Source: Chitinophaga niastensis
GTDB lineage: Bacteria > Bacteroidota > Bacteroidia > Chitinophagales > Chitinophagaceae
DNA: 64,000 nucleotides
Assembly: GCF_003014755.1 (NCBI RefSeq)
Contig: NZ_PYAW01000005.1
Location: 462,320-526,319 of the forward strand
Direction: 5' to 3'
Both the position numbers and the translations under genes were made by a program. The notes below the pieces were generated by a model. The model had not been told where the DNA came from. It did no database searches and saw only the letters and a list, made by a program, of their open reading frames with translations. Shown here one piece after another: positions 12,701-18,815 of this stretch (position 1 is its first letter; each line of letters opens with the position of its first letter).

Positions 12701-15700
12701 GTGGAGTTTTATGATGCATTTACGAAGGAACGGTCTCCGGTACTGGCGCCATTGAATCTCCAATACGCAGATTATGCAATATGGCAGCGAAAGTATTTGT
12801 CTAAATCTTTACTGGAGCATAAGATCAATTACTGGAAAGAAAAATTATCCGGAGTACCGGTATTGAAATTACCTACAGATTATGTACGACCTGTTTTACA
12901 AAAATCAAATGGCGCGGGATATTCTTTTTATCTGGATAAAACATTAACCCATCAGCTGAAAGAACTATACCTGCAACAGGGAACTACCTTATTTATGACG
13001 TTACTGGCTGCTTTTAAGGTATTGTTATACCGCTATACCGGGCAGACAGATATTTGTGTGGGATGTTCTACAGGCGCCCGTTTGCAGGAAGCCGAAGCGT
13101 TGATCGGATTTTTTGTTAATACATTGGCTTTGCGCAGCGACCTGAGTGATAATCCTTCTTTTTTAACATTTTTGCACCAGGTAAAGGAAGTGAGTTTAAG
13201 TGCCTATGAACACCAGGAAGTACCTTTTGAAATGGTAGTGGAAGCGGTGGTAAATGAACGGGAAATCAGCCGTAACCCTTTGTTCCAGGTATTATTTGTG
13301 ATGCATAATGTTCCGGAAATACCGGAAATACGTTTGGGTGACATTGTACTGTCCGGAGAAATATTTGATCATACCGCCTCCAGGTTTGATATGTCTTTTT
13401 CAGTTGTTGAAGAAGCTGACAGGCTGCAGATATCAGTGGCCTACCGCAATGATCTGTTCAGTGCAACCACTATAGAGCGAATGGCAGGGCATTTTGTACA
13501 ATTGCTGCAATCAATTGTAAGAAATCCGGAACAACAGGTAGGAACTTTATCCATGTTGACGGATGTTGAAGAAAAACAATTACTCACTGATTTTAGTCAA
13601 AGTATTGCTACCTATCCGGAGGGTAAAACTGTAGTGGATTTATTTGAATCACAGGCAGCAAGTTCTCCGGATGCTGTGGCCTTAGTATTTGAATCCTGTT
13701 CGCTTACGTACAGGGAGTTGAACCGGCAGGCTGATTGCCTGGCTGCTTATTTATTTAAGCAGGGTGTAAAAGCCGGAACCCTGGTTCCGATTTGTGTGGA
13801 AAGATCAGTACATATGATAACCGCGATACTGGGCATCTTAAAGGCAGGAGCGGTATATGTGCCAATAGATGCCGATTATCCGGCAGACCGTATTAATTAT
13901 ATACTATCAGATACCGCGGCCGCTGTAATCATCAGTAGTGATGCTTGCCGCCATCAGCTGCCTGTTACATTGGATATTATCTGTCTGGACAGAGATAATG
14001 AAAAGATCAGAAAGGAAACGCAGCTATTGCCGGTACAAGCCCCGGCCCCCGATCAAACTGCCTACATCATATACACGTCCGGTAGTACCGGTACTCCCAA
14101 AGGTGTGATGGTTACTCACCGCAACCTGGTGGATTACTTTTTTGGCCTGAAAGAAAAGGTTCCGGTAGAAGATTGCCGCTCCTTTGCATTGTTATCAAGT
14201 ATTGCTACGGATTTGGGTAATACGGTAGTATACAGTGCACTGTTAACGGGAGCCAGCTTGCATCTCTTTTCACTGACAACCGTCAGTGATGGCAACTTGC
14301 TGCTTGATTATTTTTCCAGGCAATCTATTGATTGTATTAAAATTGTTCCATCTCACTGGAAAGCATTATCCGCGTCAGGAAGATTATTATTACCCGAAAA
14401 ATTGCTCATTTTCGGTGGAGAGGCCCTGGATACAGCTGTAGCAGACAGTATCCGGTTATCCGGAGCTGCCTGTATGATAGTAAATCACTACGGACCTACG
14501 GAAACGACTATTGGAAAATTGCTGCACATCGTGAACGAACACACAGTTTATCATTATAATATTCCTATCGGAAAACCCTTTTCAAATACACGTATCTATG
14601 TATTAAGCCCGTATAATCAATTATGCCCTGTTGGTATACCAGGTGAGTTATATGTAGGAGGAGATGGTGTGGCACTGGGATATTATAACAACGAAGTGCT
14701 TACAGAAAGCAGGTTTATTGCTGACCCCTATTTGATTACCGGTGAAACAAGGTTTTACCGTACCGGCGACAGGGTGAAATATTTACCGGATGGAAATATT
14801 GTTTTTATCGGTAGAATGGATGAACAGGTAAAGATCCGGGGATATCGTGTTGAACCAGGTGAAACAGAACGTGTGCTGAACGCATGTACCGGTGTGAAAC
14901 AGGCAGTGGTAACTGTCAGTAATAATGCTGATCAGTTGATTGGTTACATAATACCTGCGGGTGTATTTGACAAAAATGCTATTCTCTTTTATCTGAAAGA
15001 ACGGTTACCGGAATATATGATACCCTCCGTGTTGGTAGAGGTAAAAGTTTTTCCGCTGCTGGCCAACGGAAAAATTGATAAACATGCCCTGCCTGATCCG
15101 GGAACAACAGCGTTATCAGGTGAAACCTATGTGGCTGCCCGCAATGAAACAGAATTGATACTGGTAAATAACTGGCAACAATTACTGAATGTTGGGAAAG
15201 TAGGAATACATGATAATTTTTTCGAACTGGGAGGTCATTCCCTGCTGGCTATGCGGTTGACGTTTTTCCTGCGTAAAGCGTTCCAGACAGAGGTGTCTGT
15301 AAAAAATTTATTTCTATATCCTACAATAGCCGGATTGGCCGCGTTTATAGAAGAGCAGCAAAAAGGAACAGCTGTTCCGGTTATTAACATAATGCCGAGA
15401 CCTGAACGTATCCCGTTATCGTATAGCCAGGAACGTTTATGGTTTATTGACCGGCTGGAAGGAAGTGTTCAGTATCATATATCCGCAGTACTGAAATTAA
15501 AAGGCAAACTTAACACGGCATGTCTGCATAATGCATTGAAGGCACTTGTGAACCGCCATGAGGTGCTACGTACGGTAATTGCTCATGAAGACGGAATTCC
15601 ATATCAGCGCATACTCGATAAAGACAGCTGGCAGTTAACAGTAACGGATGCTCCCTTGTACAGAAAGGATACACTGGTACTGCAATCCTATATTAACCAG

Positions 15701-18598
15701 TTAATGGCTGCTCCTTTTGATTTAACAGAGGATCATCCGTTGCGTGCGTACCTGGTAGTACTTGGCGAAGAAGAATATTTACTGGAATTAACATTGCATC
15801 ATATTGCCTGTGATGGCTGGTCTGCTGATATTATTCTCAAAGAGTTGGCAGCATTGTACAATGCATATGTTGATAACACAGACATCATCCTGCCTTCTTT
15901 GCCAATTCAGTATGCAGATTACGCTATATGGCAAAGAGCTGATTTATCAGGAACTACCTTGGATAATAAGCTGGAGTATTGGAGAGGTAAACTAAAAGGG
16001 GTAGCCACTTTGCAATTACCCACTGATTATCCGCGCCCCGGTATACAGAGTACCCGCGGTGCAAAGAGTGCCTTCCGGCTTGACCTGGAATTGCTGAATA
16101 AACTCCGGCAGCTTTCCAATCAGCAGGGCACTACCTTATTTATGACATTGCTGACAGTTTTTAAGATATTACTATACCGGTATAGCGGACAGGATGATAT
16201 CTGTGTAGGCAGTCCTATAGCGGGGCGTATTTACCAGGAAGTAACGGAGCTGATAGGGTTTTTTGTAAACACATTGGCACTGCGCAGTGATGTGAAAGAA
16301 GGCCTTTCCTTTATTTCCTTATTACGGCAGGTTAAGCAAACTACATTAGATGCTTACGACCATCAGGAAGTACCTTTTGAAAAAATAGTGGAAGCAATAG
16401 TGAGGAGCCGTGATCTGAGCCGGAACCCTGTTTTTCAGATGATGTTTGAGTTGCGTAATACGCCACAGGTTGTAGCGCCTGCCTTAAAGGATGTAGAGGT
16501 GTCAGCTATAGATATCGAACAGCAAACTACACAGTTCGACTTAACCGTTACGATGCAGGAAGAGGCGAATGGTTTGTATGGAGAAATGGTGTATTGTGTT
16601 GATCTGTTTCATGCAAAAACGATCGACCGGATGATGCGGCATTATGAACAATTACTGAAAGCAGTAGTGGCAACACCCGGTGCACAGGTAAAAGCACTAT
16701 CCATGCTTACCCCGGAAGAAGAGCATCAGTTGTTGGTAACCTTTAATGATACCGCTACAGACAATGACCACATAGCCGGTAAAACATTCCTTCATTTATT
16801 CAGTGAGCAGGTAGCACTTACACCAGATGCTGTGGCGGTGGTGTTTGAGAAGGAAACACTCAGCTATAGAGAATTAAATGAACATGCAGAACAGCTGGCC
16901 AGTTATCTGATCAGTAAAAACATTGCGCCAGAAACTTTTGTTCCGGTATGTATAGAACGTTCTCCCTTATTGATTATAGCCATCCTGGGTATTATGAAAT
17001 CCGGTGCAGCCTATGTTCCGATAGATATGGGATTACCTGCAAAACGGATAAGTTATTTGCTGGAAGATTGTAATGCTGGTCTTATTATAAGCAGCAGTTA
17101 TGGAAAGCAGCAATTGCCACTGCATGGGTATGAAATTGTTTTGATGGATGCAGATTGGGAAATAATTGCCAGGCAACCTGCCGTATCATTGGAAACACGC
17201 ACTACCCCCAACAGTTTGGCCTATCTGATCTACACTTCGGGATCAACCGGGCAACCCAAAGGTGTAATGATAGAACACCGGGGAATGCTGAATCATTTAC
17301 TGGCAAAGATGAACGACCTGAAAATAAACCAGGATACCATTTTAGCCTGCACAGCTGCATATACGTTTGATATTTCTGTATGGCAGCTTTTTGCAGCTTT
17401 ATTGTGCGGAGGACGTACTGTTATTTATGCGGATGACCTGATTGCCTACCCGTCCGGATTAATCAGGGCAATAGATGACGATAAAATAACTATACTGGAA
17501 TTGGTTCCCTCTTACCTGGACGTATTGTTGCAGGAAAAAACAAGCGTAACATTTAAGAGCGTGCAATACCTGCTGGTTACCGGAGAACCAGTGAGCAAGC
17601 ACTTGCTGGAAAAATGGTTTAAACATAAAAACTTTGGGTCTATACCTGTAGTGAATGCTTATGGACCTACTGAAGCGTCTGATGATATCTGCCATTATTT
17701 TATGTACGGCATTCCTGATGCAACGAATGTTCCTGTTGGAAAAGCATTGCAAAATCTGAAGATATATATACTGAATGATGCGCTGCAATTATGCCCGGTT
17801 GGCATTACCGGAGAGATCTGCGTAGCTGGTACAGGAGTAGCACGCGGTTATCTGAACCGTGCTGAACTAAATGCGGAGAAGTTTATCAGAGATCCGTTTA
17901 ATACCGTTGAAGATATACGTATGTTCCGCACCGGAGACATTGGATGCTGGCTGCCTGACGGAAATATAGTTTTTATGGGTAGAAAAGATGATCAGGTAAA
18001 ATTAAATGGATTCCGCATTGAACCGGGTGAAATAGAATATGTAATGCAGCAATGCGAATTGATAAAGCAGGCAGTTGTACTGATCAAAACAATTCCGCAG
18101 GATGATATGGGGAACAGTACACGTCAGCAACTGGTGGGTTATATAGTGCCGGAAGGAAATTTTAGCAGGGCGCAGATACTTTTTTATCTGAAAGAGCGAC
18201 TTCCTGAATATATGATCCCGTCCCAGCTGATAGAACTGGACAGGATTCCGCTGACCATAAACGGAAAGATTGATAAACAGCAATTGCTTGAGTTATTTAC
18301 ACCCGTATCATTAACTGATACATACACCCCGCCACGCAGCGAAACGGAACATATGCTTGTCTCCATCTGGCAAAAATTGTTAGGAATACAGCAGGTAGGT
18401 ATCTGTGATAACTTTTTTGAATTAGGCGGGCATTCGCTGCTTGCCATGCGTTTAGTTTCGGAACTGTATGAGTTATTTCAGGTAGAAGTGCCTGTTAGTG
18501 CTGTTTTTCAGTTAAATAATATTGAGTCATTAGCCAGATATATGGAGGTCCGCAAGGATGATTTTATGTCTGTTGATAAAGACGCATTTGAATTATAG
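2..18598 (+). CDS. Hybrid FAAL/PKS/aminotransferase/NRPS megasynthetase, protein A (5' partial)
   Basis: First protein of the assembly line. It makes a beta-amino fatty acyl starter and adds four amino acids. The reading frame is already open at base 2, inside the Y-G-L-A-E-A motif of a fatty acyl-AMP ligase; by alignment with the paralogue at 58711, about 323 residues are missing upstream. Domain order, numbering residues from base 8: FAAL C-terminal half 1-246, ACP 258-335 (Ser292), KS 352-778 (Cys525, His660, His700), AT 883-1235 (Ser979), ACP 1264-1340 (Ser1298), coiled coil 1377-1410, aminotransferase 1485-1912 (Lys1748), then four C-A-PCP modules. The C-terminus ends acidic (DKDAFEL), probably the docking tail for protein B. 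There is no KR, DH or ER, so the beta-keto group is left for transamination. The architecture matches mycosubtilin MycA (established family knowledge). The promoter lies outside the window. Confidence 0.97.
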   Translation, partial: YGLAEATLEVTFPGVHVPFSSIFIPRKALVTGQRVIKDDPENTGDTADSMEVVNLGMPISGVSIKIANKNGQSLESGRLGIIWIKGDAVTKGYYNNTVATAAVIRQDGWLNTGDTGFIWKDCLYVTGRVKDIIFVNGVNVFPHDIEEMLEKIEGIEGKAAGKVAACGVPDEKTGSECVVVFVVHKSSVTSFLPVIAAVKKYAAINMGLEIKQVIPVKKIPKTTSGKVKRYLLAAEYQNGVYEGMIQQITEVTGYPVDENSTLRDWLRQWLQNRTGTTKEELDQDKTFAGYGVTSMLAVALAADLQTWLQVVVDNTVIYNFPTIPALTKHLSGIVVTPGIKNEHPHYYNDSSDNRIAIIGMGCRFPGGVSNPGHFWDLLMEERSGVSVIPKDRWGPDAQFDRDTDAPDNVYIRQAGVITDVDQFDPLFFGISPKEAAGMDPQQRLLLEVSWEALEHAGIRPSKLRGSDSGVFIGMGTDDYAQIIRKNMSAEYFEDAFSTLGLERSIAAGRIAYVLDFHGPVMQLDTACSSSLLSVHQACQSLLHKECSLALAGGVNLMLSPEATIKLHRMKALSSSGFCKTFDDSADGYVRGEGCGIVVLKRLRDALADGDNILAVIRGSAVNHDGLSNGLTAPNGSAQQQLLEKALKYAGVSPDAIQYIETHGTGTRLGDPVEVQALNNVYGSSRPASQPLMIGAVKTNIGHLEAAAGIAGLIKTVLCLQHKKIPANLHFHTPNKFIPWKDMTLKVVDRLTPWEPVSGKRCAGVSAFGLSGTNVHMILEEAAGTTDKIEVNKQLPAYPSYPILLSAKTSEALQQLADNYIALLENTTASLPDISGSTVFTREIFKHRLAFEAASVQEARKYLQTFLTGAEQKGMQYGVSGEQQGKLVWLFTGGGAQYWNMGKELYENNVIFKEVIDRCSIFLEKCWGFSLTALLYEKEKEEASRLLLQMTYFQPAIYAVSCALAEVWKSWNIFPSIVAGHSVGEYAAAYTAGVFSLEDGLKIVTERARLMQAVKEPGGMATVFASEEVVAAAIAPYGKSLSVAAINAPGQTVISGQKKAVNTVLQSLSLSGIDAKELLIAHASHSPLMEPILQEFREVADSVRYNPPALHLISNVTGKPLSGEVDWPTYWCDQIVQPVQFFKSMQAIKQMGGALLMELGPQPNLLSIIQATSLYDEGDLIPNMRFGRSSWSTMLESIMLLYIKGIQINWNSFYDMYSYRKVPLPTYPFTRQRYWITADETMQPYMKINNTPPDLTNGITVNGEDRTEILGALAAIFGSLLKIPPTEINIHQRFLELGADSLVLTNAVRRIEKRYALNFTIKQLFEDINTLDRMADYIAKQRVHVSDIKVPAALKAPREEPAASVVRETGTIASVADYSSIVQRQLDIIEQQGRYQYDLMSQQLQLLSKGQVIKRVPDQPLSGGNADISPVTLNKQPLQEPQSNGTPVLRKNHKTIFPKIDTRSGQTDFTAAQQEYLDAFISRYNLKTKTSKALTQQYRPVLADNRVAMGFRFSTKEMHYPIQVASSFGSKVTDVDGNEYIDLAMGFGVNLLGHRPEVVVSAVQRQLHTGFQLGPMSPLTGEVASRIAALTGMDRVSFHNSGTEAVMTAVRIARAVTKRKKIAIFIGAYHGHFDGTLATIEDIEADHRSIPLTSGVLENMVADVLIFDYTHPQVVEQIRAFAPELAAVVVEPVQSRNPGYQPVAMLKELRAMTASENIVMIFDEMITGFRIHPGGAQAYFGIKADLVTYGKIAGGGLPIGIVAGKRQYMDALDGGNWQYGDGSYPKVETTYFAGTFCKHPLSMAAALALLTELAERGPALQEQLNIRTARLVNDIADFFLKNNVPMEVHHFGSLFHFSSTVNMDIFFYHLLEKGVYIWEGRTCFLSVAHTDEDIDFMLSAVKNSIRDLQHAGFLATQSDDKTTTTTGFRIPLSFSQESLWLIDQLEGSVHYHVPAVLKLKGKLDHNALTFALKEIVHRHEALRTVIRQSDEQDNSACQHVLDAGQWELPVTGQEAFKDNPAALQEYVLAFSQIPFDLSRDYMLKSRLLKLSPDEHILILVFHHIAFDDWSSHIFFRELTELYSARLENRPHRLLPVGMSYTDYAIQQRSFFTGALRDKHLTYWKHQLQGAVSLNLPADYPLPANKSREGKLISFHIDRSLTVQLRQLSQQQGTTLYMTLLAVFKVLLYRLSGQEDICVGSPVSGRSKEAVEDMIGFFVNTVVLRSNLSNHPSFATFLQQVKTTALTAYEYEEAPFEKVVSEVITDRTPDHHPLFQVMFVWQHTPDMSELHLGEATLSLEKTKRNTSLFDITLLIEEGPDDLYGEIEYSTDLYSAETISRWISLLKQLLYTVVKSPEIPIHSLSILTEEEEKQLLESFNNGAVNYPADKTIIDLFREQAARTPDATALDFEGGLMTYKTLDDRSDQLAQYLCSKGVKAEMLIPVCLQRSPEMIVGILGILKAGGAYVPIDPDYPSARIRYILEDTSAAFVLSSNSCRHCFTALTQQIDVIYLDDDTDIIGSFPGIAPDIVVAPEQLAYIIYTSGSTGSPKGVMIEHRNVVRLFETEMPYYDFNDRDVWTLFHSFCFDFSVWEMYGALFYGGRLVIVPKHIAQDATLFGKLLVAKSVTILNQTPSAFYVLQDYLTAHIRSVPVRYVIFGGEALDPGKLQPWLDNYPDCKLVNMYGITETTVHVTYQPINAGQQNARSIIGRAIPTLSIYVLDPYRNLVPVGVTGELYVSGAGLSRGYLHRPDLTAERFVHNPFTSGAGEKMYRTGDLGRWLPDGNIEYLGRIDDQVKIRGHRIELGEVTQVLRQCELVSQAFVLTATPGEQSESNHSYLVGYVVPVGTFDRERIMSYLIERLPEYMVPVSLVALDKLPLTANGKIDKKQLPDPNTGLLSANIYVAPRNEAEQMLAILWAQLLGVEKVGIRDNFFELGGDSIVAIQVVSRLRKAGYELRPGSLFKYQTIEKLSFLLSPEEEAPVEIHNNITLSSANFLPPDCYGLEEELNDNRLHDFLTGVYERKAAHGRITSMYPLSGLQEGMLFHAVYDLQTADYINQFSCEFEQLQINIFEECWHYLLQRHSILRSGFYPDSFNVPVQCVHSNVPLELPVADFSHMEKDVQQQALAAYEAADRIKGFDLTNPPLMRLSLIHLDKGRYRFLWTHHHIILDGWSLVVLVEELQYIYRMLVSGQKPLWGDEDLYEDYIRYIGQQDKEKAALYWREYLGDITEGTLLPFIENTAERTKGGGTYKEEFLEMDEAVTKKISHYARSRHITVNTLMQGIWCYLLYRYTGNQSVTFGVTVSGRPETLSGMEERVGLFINGLPLHTRLDELATITEWLQTLQGNQLQSREYQYNPLYMIRQWLGISGDIFDSVMVFENFPFGNALSPDHRLRLDEIRVFEQNNYPLSIIITEEKALRISFCYNIKLLEQSTVQMMAGHFEQVLLQIVNNQVKSFKELELLTTTERKQLLETFNNTTVNEPAQQYKTLIDLLENQALCTPEATALVYDECTLSYEALVKRVNQFAHYLRGQGVTTETLVPVCMERSINMIVSILAIMKAGGAYVPIDPDFPAERIGHIIEDCKATLLLTSSMYRQKLPAMENIRIIEPEEETISEQILPSLIPAVIPSQLAYVIYTSGSTGRPKGVMIEHRGMLNHLQAKVKTLHINQTSVVAFTAACTFDISVWQMFAALIGGGKTVIYKEDLIFHPAALMESVSRDKITILELVPSYLASLLQEFSGAITFSLQYLLVTGEAVSKQLLKQWFSHRIFGTIPVVNAYGPTEASDDICHYVMHETPVYANVPVGTPIQNLKVYILGPSLQLCPVGVKGEIYVSGIGVARGYLQHAALTAEKFVTDPFSADKSVRMYCTGDLGKWLPDGNIEYLGRIDDQVKIRGYRVELGEIERVLQESGLISEVAVIAWSAADNDQRLAAYIVPAGAFDRESIIAYLRQRLPVYMIPDDWIVLDKLPLTANGKINRNILPAPETVVLPANAYVAPRNTTEEILGSLWQQLLGVQRIGIHDNFFRLGGHSLKAIRLMAGIRTTLHKEVSIKSLFQFPTISGLAAQLLSSGGNKALPALEVMPRPDFIPLSYSQERLWFIHQMEGSVQYHLPAVLRLKGKLNKDALAFALQAVINRHEVLRTVIRQSAEKDMAWQCVEDKDQWQLTIIDDATCKTDPEALQHYIKALIDIPFDLTADHMLRAHLMVIGEEEHVLVITLHHIAFDDWSAGIIIRELVEFYDAFTKERSPVLAPLNLQYADYAIWQRKYLSKSLLEHKINYWKEKLSGVPVLKLPTDYVRPVLQKSNGAGYSFYLDKTLTHQLKELYLQQGTTLFMTLLAAFKVLLYRYTGQTDICVGCSTGARLQEAEALIGFFVNTLALRSDLSDNPSFLTFLHQVKEVSLSAYEHQEVPFEMVVEAVVNEREISRNPLFQVLFVMHNVPEIPEIRLGDIVLSGEIFDHTASRFDMSFSVVEEADRLQISVAYRNDLFSATTIERMAGHFVQLLQSIVRNPEQQVGTLSMLTDVEEKQLLTDFSQSIATYPEGKTVVDLFESQAASSPDAVALVFESCSLTYRELNRQADCLAAYLFKQGVKAGTLVPICVERSVHMITAILGILKAGAVYVPIDADYPADRINYILSDTAAAVIISSDACRHQLPVTLDIICLDRDNEKIRKETQLLPVQAPAPDQTAYIIYTSGSTGTPKGVMVTHRNLVDYFFGLKEKVPVEDCRSFALLSSIATDLGNTVVYSALLTGASLHLFSLTTVSDGNLLLDYFSRQSIDCIKIVPSHWKALSASGRLLLPEKLLIFGGEALDTAVADSIRLSGAACMIVNHYGPTETTIGKLLHIVNEHTVYHYNIPIGKPFSNTRIYVLSPYNQLCPVGIPGELYVGGDGVALGYYNNEVLTESRFIADPYLITGETRFYRTGDRVKYLPDGNIVFIGRMDEQVKIRGYRVEPGETERVLNACTGVKQAVVTVSNNADQLIGYIIPAGVFDKNAILFYLKERLPEYMIPSVLVEVKVFPLLANGKIDKHALPDPGTTALSGETYVAARNETELILVNNWQQLLNVGKVGIHDNFFELGGHSLLAMRLTFFLRKAFQTEVSVKNLFLYPTIAGLAAFIEEQQKGTAVPVINIMPRPERIPLSYSQERLWFIDRLEGSVQYHISAVLKLKGKLNTACLHNALKALVNRHEVLRTVIAHEDGIPYQRILDKDSWQLTVTDAPLYRKDTLVLQSYINQLMAAPFDLTEDHPLRAYLVVLGEEEYLLELTLHHIACDGWSADIILKELAALYNAYVDNTDIILPSLPIQYADYAIWQRADLSGTTLDNKLEYWRGKLKGVATLQLPTDYPRPGIQSTRGAKSAFRLDLELLNKLRQLSNQQGTTLFMTLLTVFKILLYRYSGQDDICVGSPIAGRIYQEVTELIGFFVNTLALRSDVKEGLSFISLLRQVKQTTLDAYDHQEVPFEKIVEAIVRSRDLSRNPVFQMMFELRNTPQVVAPALKDVEVSAIDIEQQTTQFDLTVTMQEEANGLYGEMVYCVDLFHAKTIDRMMRHYEQLLKAVVATPGAQVKALSMLTPEEEHQLLVTFNDTATDNDHIAGKTFLHLFSEQVALTPDAVAVVFEKETLSYRELNEHAEQLASYLISKNIAPETFVPVCIERSPLLIIAILGIMKSGAAYVPIDMGLPAKRISYLLEDCNAGLIISSSYGKQQLPLHGYEIVLMDADWEIIARQPAVSLETRTTPNSLAYLIYTSGSTGQPKGVMIEHRGMLNHLLAKMNDLKINQDTILACTAAYTFDISVWQLFAALLCGGRTVIYADDLIAYPSGLIRAIDDDKITILELVPSYLDVLLQEKTSVTFKSVQYLLVTGEPVSKHLLEKWFKHKNFGSIPVVNAYGPTEASDDICHYFMYGIPDATNVPVGKALQNLKIYILNDALQLCPVGITGEICVAGTGVARGYLNRAELNAEKFIRDPFNTVEDIRMFRTGDIGCWLPDGNIVFMGRKDDQVKLNGFRIEPGEIEYVMQQCELIKQAVVLIKTIPQDDMGNSTRQQLVGYIVPEGNFSRAQILFYLKERLPEYMIPSQLIELDRIPLTINGKIDKQQLLELFTPVSLTDTYTPPRSETEHMLVSIWQKLLGIQQVGICDNFFELGGHSLLAMRLVSELYELFQVEVPVSAVFQLNNIESLARYMEVRKDDFMSVDKDAFEL
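779..4020 (+). other. ACP1-KS-AT-ACP2 polyketide module (protein A)
   Basis: One round of chain extension of the ACP1-bound acyl group. ACP1 carries the phosphopantetheine serine in YGVTSML (Ser292). The KS has DTACSSS (Cys525), HGTGT (His660) and NIGH (His700), so it looks active. The AT has GHSVGEY (Ser979), which favours malonyl over methylmalonyl. However, its specificity motif is HASH (1079-1082) rather than HAFH, and its N-terminal motif is TGGGAQ rather than TGQGAQ. ACP2 carries LGADSL (Ser1298). No reductive domains are present. Confidence 0.93.
4134..4236 (+). other. Predicted coiled-coil linker between ACP2 and aminotransferase
   Basis: About 34 Gln/Leu/Ile-rich residues (1377-1410) follow a Pro/Ala/Glu-rich spacer and look helical and coiled-coil forming, for example RQLDIIEQQ and LMSQQLQLLSKGQ. 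The paralogue has an equivalent Gln/Leu-rich stretch at the same place (63805-63930). A role in dimerising the PKS and aminotransferase part is an inference. Confidence 0.5.
4455..5740 (+). other. Class III PLP-dependent aminotransferase domain (beta-amination)
   Basis: Resembles glutamate-1-semialdehyde aminotransferases and the AMT domain of mycosubtilin/iturin synthetases, which aminate the beta-keto acyl thioester. Visible residues are SGTEAVMTAVR (cofactor phosphate region), AYHGH, the cofactor-contacting Asp1720 in FDEMITGF, and Schiff-base Lys1748 in TYGKIAGGGLPIG. It sits exactly between ACP2 and the first condensation domain, so the expected product is a 3-amino fatty acyl starter. 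The amine donor cannot be deduced. Confidence 0.92.
5795..8920 (+). other. NRPS module 1 (C1-A1-PCP1), predicted Thr
   Basis: C1 (HHIAFDDW at 2059-2066) joins the beta-amino acyl group to residue 1. The A1 pocket, aligned by hand to GrsA (235, 236, 239, 278, 299, 301, 322, 330, 331, 517), reads DFWNIGMVHK, the classical threonine code. PCP1 has LGGDSI (Ser2935). The GGDS form is typical of carrier proteins that serve an epimerase, yet a condensation domain follows directly. Confidence 0.9.
9020..12200 (+). other. NRPS module 2 (C2-A2-PCP2), substrate unassigned
   Basis: C2 starts with YPLSGLQEGMLFH and has HHIILDGW (3161-3168). This is the style of condensation domains placed after epimerases (DCL), and it closely matches C11 (shared EGTLLPFIEN). 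The A2 pocket reads DIWELTADDK, which I cannot assign; the surrounding NAYGPTEASDDI is shared with A4 and A13. PCP2 has RLGGHSL (Ser4027), with Arg where most of the others have Glu. Confidence 0.85.
12245..15350 (+). other. NRPS module 3 (C3-A3-PCP3), predicted Asp
   Basis: C3 has HHIAFDDW (from residue 4215). The A3 pocket reads DLTKIGHIGK. This is one position away from the known Asp code DLTKVGHIGK; Asn codes normally have Glu-Val at 322/330 instead of His-Ile. PCP3 has LGGHSLL (Ser5078). Confidence 0.88.
15400..18560 (+). other. NRPS module 4 (C4-A4-PCP4), same unassigned code as module 2
   Basis: C4 has a canonical HHIACDGW (from residue 5264). The A4 pocket reads DIWELTADDK, identical to A2. 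The A8 motif is KLNGFRIEPGEIE, an unusual replacement of KIRG. PCP4 has LGGHSLL (Ser6143). About 55 residues of tail follow PCP4 and end in an acidic docking motif. Confidence 0.85.
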
Positions 18599-18635
18599 AT
18601 CTGCTACCTTTTTTCTTACGATTAAATATTTAAAC

Positions 18636-18815
18636 ATGTCTGGCTTTAATCTGATTGATGTTATAGCGTTGTTGGAAAGAGCGAAGGATACTGGTGTCAA
18701 AATATCTTTTGTTAATGGAAAGTTGATGATAAAAACAGATGAGCAAAAGGAGGTAGATCCCTCTTTTTTAAATGAGCTGAAGAATAATAAAGCACATTTA
18801 ATCACCTACTTCAAC
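18636..18815 (+). other. TubC-type N-terminal docking domain (protein B)
   Basis: About 60 residues with the helix, beta-hairpin and helix pattern of tubulysin TubC docking domains: LIDVIALLERAK, then VKISFVNGKLMIK, then LNELKNNKAHLITYF. The hairpin is lysine-rich (GKLMIKTD), unlike the acidic hairpins of C and D. That would suit the acidic C-terminal tail of protein A. Confidence 0.85.

Noticed and set aside
18558..18635. Longer open frame for protein B starting 26 codons earlier
   Set aside because: It would overlap gene A, and the docking domain homology begins at the ATG at 18636, as in C and D.
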